A stretch of 64,000 nt of DNA from positions 434,001-498,000 of the forward strand of contig JAQFVV010006643.1 of NCBI GenBank assembly GCA_028023455.1. Reading direction: 5' to 3'. A program made the position numbers and the translations under genes. Shown here one piece after another: positions 1-12,749 of the stretch. Origin of the DNA: Epiperipatus broadwayi. Taxonomy: Eukaryota; Onychophora; Udeonychophora; Euonychophora; Peripatidae. Below the pieces are notes generated by a model, which saw nothing but the letters and a program-made list of their open reading frames with translations, had not been told where the DNA came from and made no database searches. How positions within the stretch are numbered: the first letter of the stretch is position 1; every line of letters starts with the position of its first letter.

Positions 1-1195
1 GAGTAGAGAAGAGTTCATTTGCCAGTTTCTTCCTTTTTGAAGTCATCAAATGCTGAGATTGAAACTATCGCCTACTTAAATCTTTGAACCTGACTATCTA
101 CAAGCTGGAATAATAATATACAGTGCATCTCTCCCTGGACAACAAAAACCATGCATGGTAATCCATACAGTTCTATACTGAGACTTTATTTCATAAATTA
201 AAAGTGATCACTTTCATGAACTATAAGGTTATCAAATGCTGGGTTGAGTCAGACTGCTGAAAAATCTAATTATTAAAAGCAATAATTTTTTATAATCAAT
301 AAATTTGATTTTTATACTTTTATTCTCTTACTAGTTTTAAAATATTTTAATCATAAACTAATAAACCTTATGAATATAATTTGTGTTGTTGTCTATTTAA
401 GTTTATTATTAATAAGAGTAATATTTTTTTAAAATTCTACCATTATTATTTTACCAAATAAATTGCCACTGCCATATTAAAAATCCAACCTCCTGTGTAT
501 AGCAAATGATTACGTAATAGTGACTAATAAAGGTAAGTGGAGTGACATGGATTCATGTATAGAATCCTAGCACCTTACAAATAAATTAAAAGCTGGTTCT
601 GTTCTCAATTATTATTAAACTTAGTTATGTTAAGTGGGGTTGTGTGACCAGGAAAAATAATTGTGTTCACAAAATTACCTGACATATTCAAATGAGTGAG
701 TTGTCAGAGTGGCCTAATTTGGTCACCAAATATTTAAGGAATATAAATCATATAAACCCTAAAATACCGCTCGATGGTACAATAGATGTCTAAGTAATAT
801 TTCTTAATCTATATTTCAACATGCTTTACATTCTTGCATTATAGTTCATATATATGTTTTCAAATATTCCTACAAACATCACCCATTTACATTACTTTAT
901 TAGACATATTATGTTAGATCAGGATAAACAAATACACTTAAAAATATTTTTCAACTAAAGTAAAGTGAATTTCAAATAAATTATGTCCATTAGTTATATC
1001 AGCCATAATACATATTTCAATGTCCAATGTTGACATTTTTTATTTGTTTCTAATAAATGTTATATCAATTCAATTTATAATTATCATTTTACTATTCTCT
1101 TTAAAAACTTCAATATGAATGTTTGTTTTTAAAGTAAAGCTTATAAATTGAAACATCATAATATTTATTACATGTGTAAAGAACAACAAATGCAT
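1..1195. other. AT-rich non-coding sequence
   Basis: No coding frame, RNA gene or recognisable repeat is visible. Short A and T runs account for the few small open frames. Confidence 0.6.
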
Positions 1196-1290
1196 AGGGT
1201 TTTATTGTGAGCACCATACAAGTGACAGAACCGATTCTGGTACTTCCCAATCCCAAGTTGGATGCTCTGCCAACTGCTCCATGTGCAGGG
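1196..1290 (-). repeat. tRNA-derived SINE fragment (third tRNA-like type)
   Basis: Read on the minus strand, this more GC-rich patch has a convincing Pol III A box (GGAGCAGTTGGCAGAGCAT, like TAGCTCAGTTGGTAGAGCAT). A possible anticodon arm follows, with stem TCCAA/TTGGG and loop CTTGGGA, which would read TGG. The B box is poor (GGTTC followed by TG instead of GA). It differs from the class II SINEs elsewhere in the window. A decayed tRNA pseudogene is the alternative. Confidence 0.45.
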
Positions 1291-4200
1291 TAAAAGGACA
1301 ATGGTAATAATCCATTGGGATATATAAAATCTCATGGGTTACAACTTATGCTTTTCTATGTTTATAACCATATGATTGAATAAATAACATGAGTATTTGT
1401 GGTGGTGTTTTCAAAATATATAAAATATATTAGATGCTTAAAAACATAATCCTGAAAATTAGAAGTCGTGAGAAAAAACAACTAATGAATTAGACCACAT
1501 GCAAAGATACAAAAGCAGATGAAGATTGAATGTCAGTTGTTTGATAAAAGAAAATAAATATTTATTCCCTCTATTGAATATTATTTTTTTGTGTGTTCAG
1601 TTATTAAAATGTAATTAGATAGTCATAATTATTTGGCCAATCTAAAAGTGACATCTGAAAAAGATAGGAAAGCTCATCAGCATGAATGTTTAGTATTGGT
1701 TGTTTTTTTTAATGAATAATAGAACATTTAATGGAAAAATAGGATACATATTGGAGAGCCTACATTCTACTATTGGTATAACAGGAGAAGATGCATTAAA
1801 GCTAGATACAAAAACAAATATATGATCTGAATCATGAAATTTATTTGAAAAAGCTATACTAAGATAAATTTATGATATAAGTATAATTTAATAAATAATA
1901 CCACATGATTTTCTTAGTTTACTTTCAACATATGCATTAAAATTGGTCACCTTCTAAAGTATCAACAATCACTTGCAAATGTGTATGACCTATTACAACC
2001 AGATAAGTGGTGGGAAAAAGAAAAAAATCAAAACAATAATCTAGAGAATTGATTTTCCATGATAATTTAGAACAATTCATGACATACAAATATGATTAAC
2101 TATCAAACATCATAATCCATTAATCTAATCATGTTATATTTTGAATGCTACTTTTAAACTTCTGCAGCAAACTTTTCTTTTTGAAATATTTCAATAAAAC
2201 TATTTTATTGTAACTTTCTAATATAGACTACCCTCAGTCATATCTTGCCAATAAAAACAATAAATTCTACACTCTTTAGAACATCTTAGAGATAATCTTT
2301 ATAATGTAAACTCTGTTTACCTCTCCTATGAAAATCTTTCTTTAATGGAATATTCATCCATCAAATAGAAAAATATATTGATTAAGTCTTATGATTTTAC
2401 CATTGTATTTTTAAAATTAATTTACAAGGGTCCTTATATAAATTTTTGAAATGTTTCAATATTGCTGAGAAGTATCCTTTATTTGTTATACTCAAGAATC
2501 ATGTGATTCACATATCGTAATTAGTTTTTGCTTTTGGCCTTTTCCAATTTGATATAAAAGAGATAAAGCTAATTTAACTGTCAAAGTAGATTTCAAATCT
2601 GGTATTTCTTGATGAAGAAGGTCAATAGCCAAAATTTATTCTGCAAATGTAAATGTAGTAATACCATTTAACACTTACTGATTAATCAGGCTTATACTAG
2701 GTGGCTCTGAAGTAAAACAAGTGAACAGCTGTTTCTAATTTAGATTTAATACTTAATTAGTTACTACAAAGTATGAAAAAATTCTATAAAGAATATTGTA
2801 ACAATTTATACTTTTTTTTTTTTTACATTAAATCGATCTTTATTATAAACTTTTCATTACAAAAAAAAACAAAATGATTATAGAATTACAAAATGTAGTT
2901 GTAATTTATTTAATTAAAGATATGAAATAAATTAACTAATAGAGTTCTGTAGGTGTAAATAAATTAAATAAAAATTAATAAAATGTATGAACAGTACATT
3001 AATGCACTACATTAATATTAAGAAAATCGTTTATTTATTTATTGTAATTGTGTGGGACTACTTTCTGGAAGATGTGTAAAATAAAAATAAAGATGTGTAA
3101 TATTATTTAAGGTAAACTATAGCTGTTGAGAAATGATGATAATATATAAAAAATATTTGCAATCCATCTTTAAGTAAAGATATGCAAATTGTTTTACAGA
3201 AGTAAGAAGACATATTTTTTCTACCTCGCGTTTACCTCAAGGAGGTCGTTTGTAGAATCACCTAAGATGGAAGATTCTTACGAATTACTTATTCAGTCTA
3301 ATGGAATAAGACCTTAATACCAATGCAATTTGGTCTTGATATTTTCATCAATTTAAAATAAATGAAATTGAGCAGCTATAGTGGGTATAATGTGTTGCAG
3401 ACTAACTCACTGTCCAGCAATCTAATAATAATTTCATGAGTTCCCAAATACAAATTATCTCAAGGAATTTTTAGCAACTAAAATAACATCCTGCACATCG
3501 TATTCAGTAATTAAGAAATTGTTAGTCAAAGAAACTTTTATTTTGAGTTTATAATATGTAAGAATATCAACTTGTTAGATAAGTATTGAGAATCCCGCCA
3601 TCCCCCAATCTTCAAAATAATGTAGTTTTTTGCTCTCAAATATATATTTCAATAGATAATCTCAATAAATATTTTTATTGATGGGTTTATTAAAAAGAAG
3701 AATTCTCAAATTTCACAACATCGTTCAGATTGTGTTTTATTTCTAATTAAATTACACCTCCTACATAATGATTTTAAATATTTGCATTTTTTTCTTGATA
3801 TATCATAACTATACAAATAAACATTAATAACCTCCGCTGTTACTGGATTTATGTAACGTTTTGAATATATATACGTGATTAAAATATTATATACCATTGT
3901 AGTATTCTAAAACAATCAGAAAAAAATTAAAATTTCCATAAAATATTATGACATAAATGCTAATTAATTCTATGTAGGTCAGGATATCAGAAAATTTATG
4001 AAAATAAAAAAAAAAGCAAAAAATAAAAAAATTATATTAGAACTTATAATTAAAAATTATTTTTGTGACGTATATGTTTAAATATGCAAAATTAAAATAC
4101 ACATCCTCAAACCTATTTAAATATTTAATTTGATTTTTTTTTTTTCTGTTTAATTAGAAAATATTATAATATAATAGAATGAGTGACCTTGACTGTTTGT

Positions 4201-5590
4201 AAAAAAAATATTAGAGTACAGTATTGATTATGAACATATAGTGTGGATAGCTTAAGATACAAAAAAAAAAAAACCCAGAAGAATAATGATATAATCCACT
4301 AAAGGTTGATATCTCTAATAAAATATTTGATCATAAGCTCCATTTTAAATATTTCAAATGTATCGATTTATGATTTTTAATCTTTGCAATTCAGAACAGT
4401 GGTATAGTTAAATCAAAATTGAATCTCATGCAGTAAGTTATGGATATTCATAGAAATCTAAAAGTTTTCTGGAGTGTTTTGCCACATCTAAATTTGAAAA
4501 TGTTGTTTATTATGATACTAGATATTGACTTTTCATTTATTTTTTTATACTTGAGGCATGGATATTTTAAATAATGTAAGACTATTGAATCCAAATCAGT
4601 TTTTCTGTTCAACTTGTATATAATATTATTATCTTGTAAGCTAAATTACAAATACCGTTGAAGTTCAAACAGTTATTCTTTATATAGTATATTGTACCAG
4701 TCGAAAGATCCCAACAACAAGATCGAAACTGCAAAGTTGGATTTAAACTCAGTTGAACCAAACTGAATTCAAACCCAACTGATGAGCTCAGATCAAATCA
4801 ATGGATGGCATATGTCGATGGTACATGACTATGCACCAAGAAACTAGCTCAACGGATGATGATGATTACATGAGACCCCTCATTTGACTCTAATAACGTA
4901 TAATAAAACAACTAAGGATATTTATAAGTTAAGTCATATATGTATCTTTGGGTTGCCAATGCAGACAGCGAGCATTAATATTAAAATAATTATTGGATAA
5001 TAAAGAAAGTTAAAAACCAAATGTGTTAATAAAATGTTTAATAATAATGTTTTGTTCAACATTAATGATTAAAATTATATAGATTACCTCTAGTCTTTAA
5101 ACGGAATTTATAATTTACAATAAGAATGGCAGTCGTTATTATATGCCAATAACTATTAAGCAATATTATAGGAGGATTATACATGTCTATGCCCCGACAA
5201 GAAAATAAAGGTAGATAAAGGTATTTGGCTGTGACAGAAATTATGATTCTAATTCTAAACGAAAGAATGAGACATTTATTTTCACATTCGTAAATCAATT
5301 CACAAAGAGCAAGAGAAGTATTTAGGGCATAACTTTAAAATTTAATAGAAAACTTACTTAATTATGAATGAATATGAATTTTTTCGACTTTAATAAAATC
5401 AATTCATCACAATTTACGAGCATGAGAGCGGGCTTTACTGGAACTGAGAAGGAAATGGTACTGATGTCTTATGAGCTATAAAAATGAAAATAAAAGATAA
5501 TGGCTTGTCTGTGATTTAAAAAAATAGCAGGGTGGCTTGTATTTGACAAGTCTTTGATGCCCTATGAAGGTGCTAAGCATTATTTGGTTG
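1291..5590. other. AT-rich non-coding sequence
   Basis: No gene found; the open frames here are short and have AT-driven composition. A slightly GC-richer patch at about 4690-4880 is unclassified. Confidence 0.55.
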
Positions 5591-6211
5591 TTATACTTTG
5601 GCTACCATTTGATGGTGATTTTTATTTAACTATCTTCAATTGCAGATCTCTTTCAAATGAAGAAATATTACATGAATTGAAATAATTAATTGTTTAATGT
5701 TAAATGGGATATCATTTAGAGCCATTAAGATGAAAAAGCAATTGTTTTGAAAATGGATATATATTTACTATAAGGGTGTATATTAATATTTGGAAATGCA
5801 AACAGTGAGGAATTTATTATAAATAAAAAGTGAAACAACAATTTTGTAAACATTGGTGATATATTTAAAGAGAATGGCAAGCTAAGTTATTAAACTCAAT
5901 GGGTAGTATCAAATGCAGCTAATTCAAATTTATGCCCCAATAAGTTCTCATTGTAATAAAGAAGTAGAGGATTTTTATATGTGTGTATAAAACGCTTTTT
6001 ATCATACCAAAAAACATTTTAAAATTGTCATGAAAGTTATTAAAGCTAGTGCTATGAGTAAATTTAATAGAAATGGAAAAGGGTACAGACTTTCAGAATT
6101 TGAAGAAAAATAAAAATTATACATAAGATTTTTTTTTCTCTAAAAAAAATTCTAAATGGAAATGGACATGGAAATATCCAATTAGAGGCACAGTAGAATT
6201 ATGTATTTCAA

Positions 6212-6352
6212 GATTGTAGTGCTCGTCAAGCATTGTTAGTCGAGAGGTCAGCGTAGCCTCCTTGCAAGCAAGCAGTTGGTTTCAGACGGTTATTGCGTGT
6301 TCGCCTCCCGTCCGATGCTATGACATATGAAAAAAAAAAGATTCTAGAGCTC
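6212..6352 (+). repeat. tRNA-like SINE inserted in RTE LINE, with target duplication
   Basis: The SINE body runs from about 6225 to 6339. Its tRNA-like part (6229-6320) has acceptor strands AGCATTG and CGATGCT that pair over all seven positions, an A-box region (TTAGTCGAGAGGT), a B box (GTTCGCCTCCC) and a long variable arm typical of class II (Leu/Ser) tRNAs. It ends ATGACATATG followed by an A tail. Flanking copies GATTGTAGTGCTC (6212-6224) and GATTCTAGAGCTC (6340-6352) form a 13-bp target duplication with two mismatches, which shows retroposition into the LINE. Confidence 0.8.
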
Positions 6353-7192
6353 TTAATAGATTCAACATAAGAAGTGAACCTCAATTAGTGAGATGTAAAA
6401 TACGTATTTAATGCAAAACTAGAGAGATAAAAACTATTAAGAAAGAGTTATAATAGTTGATTTTTCTAAACCTTCAAAAACCTATTAATGAATTTAAATT
6501 AGAATTTTCAAATCATTTAAAAATATTAACTGACTTTGAAGATGGTTCAAATTTAATTGAAATAAATAAAAAGAAAGCTGATAAACTATTAAGAATTGCA
6601 ACAGAGATAACTACTACAAAAAAAAAAAAAAATCAAGTATTAATTTTCATCTGAAACGACAATATATGAAAAAAAAAAGTTACATAAAAATATTTTAAAA
6701 GATTCATTGAGAAGAATCAAATATCTGAAGTTTTATAAAATAGTAAAAAATGATATAAGAAAATATAATTGTGAAATAACAAGAAAAGCTATAAAAGTAA
6801 ATAAAAGTTTCAAAAATATGAGGTAATATAAGACTTATTTCAACCAGAAGCAAAAAGGAAGGAACTATTATTAAAAAAAGGGATATAATACTGAATATAT
6901 AAAAGACTGCCTATAAAGAATTATATAACAATATGGATCAAGAAATTGTATCCCCTACAATTATTGTATCTTCTGAATTGCTAAACATTTTAAATGAAAA
7001 AGTGAGTCATACATTTAAATCTTTGAAGAATGGAAACGCTCAAGGAAATGATAGAATTATTACTGATCTTTTAAAAGAAATAGAGGATTAAATAAAAAAT
7101 AAATAAAATTGCTGTCAAAACAATATACCAAATAGCTAAATTATAAAGATATACTATTTAAGTGGAAGAATGCTGTAGTAATATTGATATTT

Positions 7193-7416
7193 TACAGAGA
7201 CAAAACTCTCCATACAGTAGCGCCACTCAGTGCAAACCAGAGTAATCAATGGATGCGAGAAGGTTGGTGCATAAAATCCCTATCTAGTGCCTACCTTTCT
7301 GCATCCGTTGTTACTGTGGTTTGCACTGAGTGGTGCTACTGTATGAAGAGTTTTGCCTCTGTGGAAATAAGATTGTGTAAGCCTATAGAATTGTGATCAT
7401 GTGATGTTTGATGATT
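7193..7416. mobile_element. Foldback element of the hammerhead family (no ribozyme core left)
   Basis: A 224-bp palindromic insertion in RTE copy 1. Left and right arms (GGCAAAACTCT-type ends through the ACTCAGTGCAAAC segment) are inverted copies, and the right side adds the family's TGTGATCATGTGATGTT terminus. It is flanked by a perfect 14-bp direct repeat, TAATATTGATATTT, at 7179-7192 and 7417-7430. The uninterrupted LINE copy 2 has a single equivalent there, so this is a true target duplication. The hammerhead core seen in other copies is absent. Confidence 0.75.
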
Positions 7417-8902
7417 TAATATTGATATTTAAGGAAAGAAATAAAAAAGATATTAAAAATTACAGATCTCTTAGTCTTTTATCGATCTACAACTAATCTA
7501 CAGTGAACTTTGGATTCAATCCAATCAAAATAACAAAATGGATTTAGTATAATGAATTTTCAGATGATTAAAAACATTTGATTCTTTAAACAGTTCCACT
7601 GTGATTAAAAAACTTTGAACTATTAACATATAGACTAAGAATACCCCCCCCCCCCTAAGAAGAGTAACATTAATAAGAATGTACGAAAGGATGATTCCAT
7701 ATTTTGAAAAATTTTAATAACAATTTTACAAAGAATAATTTGTTAATTAAAATGGAAAATTAAGAAATAAAAAATGCATTTAGATTATTTAAGTCATCTA
7801 GATTTTGCAGCTGATGTAATTATTTTTGCAAGTAATGCATCGGAGCTTCAAGAAATGTAAGAAATTATCAAATGAAAGTAGATCTAAAAATAAATAATAA
7901 AAAGGCTAAAGTTGAATCAATTTTTTGAGAAAAAGAAAATAATAAATTGATAAGCATAAAATAGAAGAAATTAACAACTAGAATATCGTGATCATATTAT
8001 TGATACACATGAAAACATATTGGATTAAATTAACCATAGAATTAAACTTGAATAGAATGAATTTGTAGAAATAAATTAATATTAAAAGGAAATATGTTTG
8101 TGTTTGAAAAGAAAGGTTTTTAATAAATTGTTCTACCAGTTTTTACTTATAAATGTGAGATTTGAACACTTAAAGAAAAGGCAATGCACAGACCTCAGAT
8201 CACTGGATGAAGTTTGGTGAAAGTATATTGAAAGTAATAAGAAAGTAACAAAAATGCAATATTTGAATGAAAGAATAAGCAGCCAATACTAATATCATTG
8301 AAAGAATTAAGACACTGCACTAAAGCTGGACTGGAGGGATTGCTAGAAGAAATGATAACAGATGAAGAGTTGAAGTCTTCATCTGGATCCCTAAAATATT
8401 GTAAAAAAATACTTTTAAAATCTATATATGAGATTGTTGAATGAAGTATGGAAGTTTATTGGTGTGATTTCAGAAGACAAGCTATGAATCAGAAAAAATC
8501 TATTAAACTTGAAGATATATATCTTAACCCTACAGTGGACTGACTCATTAAAAATAATGATGATGATGATGAGACTTCTCTTTACCATATTGTGATTTAT
8601 ATGAATGTTGTTTAAATAAGAATTAATTACAGAATACTAGAATAAAAAAATATTTGTACAAACTGCTTTACTAATATTTAAACTTCATATAAAATGCCAA
8701 ATATTTTTACAACTGATATTTATAGCTTTAATAAATTAGCAATTATGATTTAAAAACATTAGTTACTGTAAAATATTAACAGATAAATAATACAGAAATA
8801 AGTTTGAATTCAAATGTGTATATATTAAAAAATAACAGACGCATTGGAAAAATAATGGTTTTGTAAAAAAATCATAGAGCCAGCCTGATAATGTTACATT
8901 TG

Positions 8903-10098
8903 TGGTGTGATGCACTGTGACTTCTCCTTATATGGAGTCAGGAATCTCTCAGGAACTATGCCCAGAGAAACCTGTTAGCCACTTTGAATCCCTTTCCATT
9001 CCCCACCCCAAGTTTTCCCATATTCTTTTCTATTTTTCTCCATCCCATTTCCATAACATAATCTTTGACAACTCCATGGCCTTTAGATCTAAAGCCCCCT
9101 TATCTTTTCCCAAACCCAGCATAAAAATCAATAATCCACTTTCTGTATAATCACTTTGTTCATATTTATTCTTCCACAACTTCATTATCTGTATCCTTTC
9201 TGCTTTCAGGCATTTACATTAAATTAAGATATGTCTAATATTTTCTATACCCTCCTTACACAGCTTGCAGCCTAAATCATCCATATTTTTCCATTTATGT
9301 GTATATTCCCTTGTTGCTAAAGATCCCTTTCAAGCCTTATACAGTAAATTATTTTCCTTGCTATTATCATAAATTAACTCACACCCAATATTCTGTTTAC
9401 TTCTCTAAATATTTAAACTACTTTTACTCTCCATACTAGCTCTCCATCTCTCCAACTCCCTATTCTTTATTAATGCATCTATTCTTCTATCCCATTCCTT
9501 AACACTAAAACACTCAACAATCCTCCTAACACAACCATCCCACCTTTTGTATAAGTATACTGACATAAATTTTTTATCTAAATCTTCTGCATAATGCATA
9601 TCTTTTGCAACCATCTTGTTACCTGCCCTTTATTCACAACCCAATTAAATACTATTTTGGCTACTCTTTTATTATCCATAAGCTGTAATCTACTGAACAT
9701 TTTCATTTCGTTTTTGCATCTCTCATATAAAAACTTGATCATCTCATTTCTCCTTGAATTGCCTCCTTTGTCATCCACACTTCTACATCTAACACCTGTC
9801 TTCCTACTTTGTTCTTTTTCTAAGTAATCTAATATCCTTTTACTAACACATGATGCATCATTACCATATGTTAACCCTGCTACTGCCACTCTCATAAAAT
9901 TCTAGCTACATCATATTTATTATAGAACACTGTTACTTTCTTTATCAATCCCTTTCTTTTCTTTGCTTCATTTATCAATTTTTTCTCCTATTTCTTAATA
10001 ATTTCCACTAAAGCTATATCCATTTCCAAATCTGACTAAACTTACCCATAATCTATTTATATTTACTCTATCATATGCCCTCTCTATATTTGTTGTTC
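8903..10098 (-). mobile_element. CCHC-type LINE, minus-strand copy with internal deletion
   Basis: Pseudogene relic of the family whose better copy is at 40905-43408. In minus-strand order it holds the end of RT motif A (YDRVN, near 10090), then an abrupt jump into the C-terminal region, which reads open for about 105 residues at 9578-9895 (SRRNEMIKFLYERCKNEMKM...) and 69 at 9405-9614 (YLYKRWDGCVRRIVECFSV...). It ends at the same 3' terminus as the other copy (GGAGAAGTCACAGTGCATCA). About 470 bp that encode RT motifs B and C in the sister copy are missing, so it is catalytically dead. Confidence 0.75.
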
Positions 10099-10264
10099 TT
10101 GGCTAGCATGACTGCCATCAAGTGGCAAAGCAACTATTTGTTTTAACAGTCTTTTTTTTTTTAAATAATAAAGATTCTCAATTTTTTCTTTGTAATAAAT
10201 TTAATAAAAATAATAATAATTGGAATAATAAACTAACAATTTTTAATTTTATTTTATTAAAAAA
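10099..10264. other. AT-rich junction between two LINE relics
   Basis: T-rich and A-rich runs between the 5' end of the minus-strand LINE and the truncated 5' end of RTE copy 2. It includes an imperfect inverted repeat around AACAATTTTTAATTTT. No gene seen. Confidence 0.4.
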
Positions 10265-12385
10265 TTGTTAGAGCATATTTATATTTTGACTAATATAAAA
10301 TATATATTTCAAGATTGTAATGTTCTTAATAACTTTAACACAAGAAGTGATCATCGATTAGTAAGATATATGATACATGTTAATGCAAAACTAGAGAGAC
10401 AAAAATTATTAAGAAAATCAATATTTACTGTTGATATTCCTAATCTTCAGAAACATTCTAGAGAATTTAAATTAGAACTTACAATCGGTTTCAAATATTA
10501 GTAGATTTTGAACATGATTCAGATTTGAATGAAATTAATAAGAAAATAATTGATACATTTTTAAAAACTGCAATAAAGATAGCCGGTAAAAAGAAGCAGC
10601 AATTGACCAATAAAATTTCTACTGAGACTAGAGAATTTATGAAGAAGAGAAGGACTATGAAAATATACAAAAATGGTGCATTAAAAAGAATTGAATACCT
10701 CAAATATGAGATGGTGTGGAAAAAAGTTGAAAATGATATAAGAAAGTATAATTGTGAACTAGCAAGGAAATCTGTAGAAGAGAATGAAAGTCTCAAGAGT
10801 GTAAAACAACATTTTGGTATCGGTAGAAAATTTATATCTGCAATAATAAAAAAAGATGGAATTATTGCTAAAAAGAGAGATGAGATCATGAAATGGGTAG
10901 AAGATTTCTATCAAGAATTATATAGTAATAAAGAACAAGTACCTCCTATATCTATTATATCTTTCAAATTGCCCAGAATTTTAAATGAAGAAATGAGACA
11001 TGCTATTAAATTTATGAAGAAAGGAAAAGCTCCAGGTAATGATGGAATTATAATTGATATATTAAAAGAAACAGGTGAAAAAATCTAATTTTTTTTAGCA
11101 AAGTTATATACCAAATGTCTAAATAATAAAGATGTACCATATGATTGGAAGAATGCAGTATTAATTTTAATTTTTAAAAAAGGTGAGAAAAAAGATATTA
11201 GAATTTACAGACCTATCAGCCTTTTATCAATTTTATACAAAATCTTTACCAAGGTAATTACAACTCATCTACAGAGAACATTGGATTTCTACCAACCAAG
11301 AGAACAAGCTGGATTTAAAGGTGATTTTATTACAGTAGATAATATTCATGTATTGAGAGAAGTTATAAAAAGGACAAATGAATATGAGTTGCCGTTATGC
11401 TTTGGATTTATAAATTATAAAAAAACATTTGATTTTATAAACATTTCTTAAGTGATTAAAGCATTGGATTATCAGGATATTGTCATATTTTGAAGAATAT
11501 TTATAAAAATGTAACAGTAACAATTAGATTATATAATGATATTGGGGAAGTCAACATTGAGAAGAGTGTAGGACATGGTGACTCCATATCTCCAAAACGT
11601 TTTACAGCAGTGCTGCAAGAAGTATTTTGTGGATTAAAGGAGTGAAAGTAAATGGAGATTATTTAAGACATTTAGATTTTGCAGATGATGTAGTTGTTTT
11701 TTGCAAATATAGCTTTAGAGCTGCAGAAAATGTTGCAGGAGTTATCAAACTAAAGTAGGAAAGTATGACTAAAGATAAATGTTAAAAAGACTGAAATAAT
11801 GTTCAATAGATTTTTTCAAAATATGAAAATAAAGATTGATTATGATGAGTTAGAAGAAGTTAACAGCTACAAATATCTAGGTTAGATTATTAATACAGAT
11901 GGAAACATAATACTAAAAGGAAATATGCATATGTGTTTGAAAAAGAAGGTTTTTAATAAATGTATTTTACCAGTTCTTACTTATGGATCTGAGACTTGGA
12001 CACTTAATAGAAGAGCAATAGAGAGACTTCAGACCACTCAAAAAAGTATGGAGATATGTATATTAAGAGTAACAAAAAGAGATCGAAAACTCAATTTATG
12101 GGTAAGAGAACAAACAGGTATTACTAACCTCATTGAAAAAAATAGAAGATTGAAGTGGAGTTTTGGCTGGACATTTTGCTAGAAGAGATGATAATAGATG
12201 GACAATTGAAATCTTAAAATGGATTCCAAGAGATTGTAAAAGACCCAGAAAGAGACCATATGGATGAAATAAGAATGTGTGCAGGAGTGATATGGAGAAG
12301 AGAAGCTAAAGATCAGAAAAGATGAATTGAATTTGGAGGGATCTTTATCCTGTAGTGGATTGATCATGGTTACTGATTATGATAA
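10265..12385 (+). mobile_element. RTE-like LINE, copy 2 (5'-truncated, frameshifted)
   Basis: The best RTE-like copy. It starts inside the APE endonuclease C-terminus (YILTNIKYIFQDCNVLNNF, then SDHRLVR, about 10283-10370). The linker and RT fingers are open over 10525-11088 (187 residues), ending KGKAPGNDGIIIDILKE. After frameshifts come motif A (CFGFINYKKTFDFIN, about 11400-11445), motif B (HGDSISPKRFTAVLQ, about 11570-11620) and an intact motif C FADD (about 11670-11700). The C-terminal part is open at 11925-12182 (YGSETWTLNRRAIERLQTTQ...), continuing past a frameshift as DDNRWTIEILKWIPRD. The GDxISPKxFTAVL form of motif B is typical of RTE elements. The 5' truncation and at least three frameshifts make it inactive. 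Confidence 0.8.
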
Positions 12386-12493
12386 CTAATATTTAAAAAC
12401 CTATTTGGTTTCTTAACTTTTTAAGATATAATATGTTCATTTTTTTTATCTAACTTGATTTATGTGTAACTGAATAAAATATATAATATATTT

Positions 12494-12749
12494 TATATAA
12501 AACTTTATGTAAATTAATACACTGTACAGGCTTACACACACCCGCACTATATAATGTAATATATAAGGGATTCGAACTCAGACTTTCACACGACTCTCAA
12601 CTCTCCATGCCATATCATATTGCTGGACCACCTGATCATACACATGTTGAAACGATGTGTATGATTAGGTGAGTCAGCAATATGAGATAGTGAGGGGAGC
12701 TGAGAATCGTGTGAAAGTCTGAGTCCGAATCCCGTATATAAAACTTTAT
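12494..12749. mobile_element. Palindromic SINE-like element with perfect 15-bp target duplication
   Basis: TATATAAAACTTTAT occurs at 12494-12508 and 12735-12749 and brackets a 226-bp insertion. Inside, two arms of roughly 85 bp (about 12562-12648 and 12652-12740) are inverted copies of each other. Each carries a good Pol III B box (GAGTTCGAATCCC on the minus strand of the left arm; GAGTCCGAATCCC on the plus strand of the right arm) next to GTGTGAAAGTCT. The A box is not clear. The structure suggests a tRNA-derived SINE duplicated head to head before or during insertion. No protein is encoded. Confidence 0.7.

Larger units (their letters stand above)
5595..8580 (+). mobile_element. Degenerate RTE-like LINE, copy 1 (APE endonuclease + reverse transcriptase)
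   Basis: A long, frame-broken non-LTR retrotransposon. APE endonuclease traces begin near 5640 (RSLSNEEILHELK, then WDIISF) and continue as IQIYAPISSHCNKEVEDFY (about 5920-5980) and KFNRNGKGYRLSEF then KWKWTWKYP (about 6060-6180). After a SINE insertion come the linker (FKLEFSNHLKILTDFEDGSN, from about 6490) and the RT fingers (SLKNGNAQGNDRIITD, about 7020-7070). RT motif C reads FAAD instead of FADD (about 7790-7820), so the catalytic aspartate is lost. The 3' end finishes in a GATGAT run near 8560, as other copies do. It is a pseudogene with many stops. A foldback element sits at 7193-7416. Assignment to the RTE clade rests on similarity to copy 2. Confidence 0.75.

Noticed and set aside
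4690-4880. CTGATGA at about 4780 followed by GAAACTAGCTC, suggestive of another hammerhead
   Set aside because: The two boxes are too far apart, the intervening bases do not form stem II next to GAAA, and there is no pairing for stem I.
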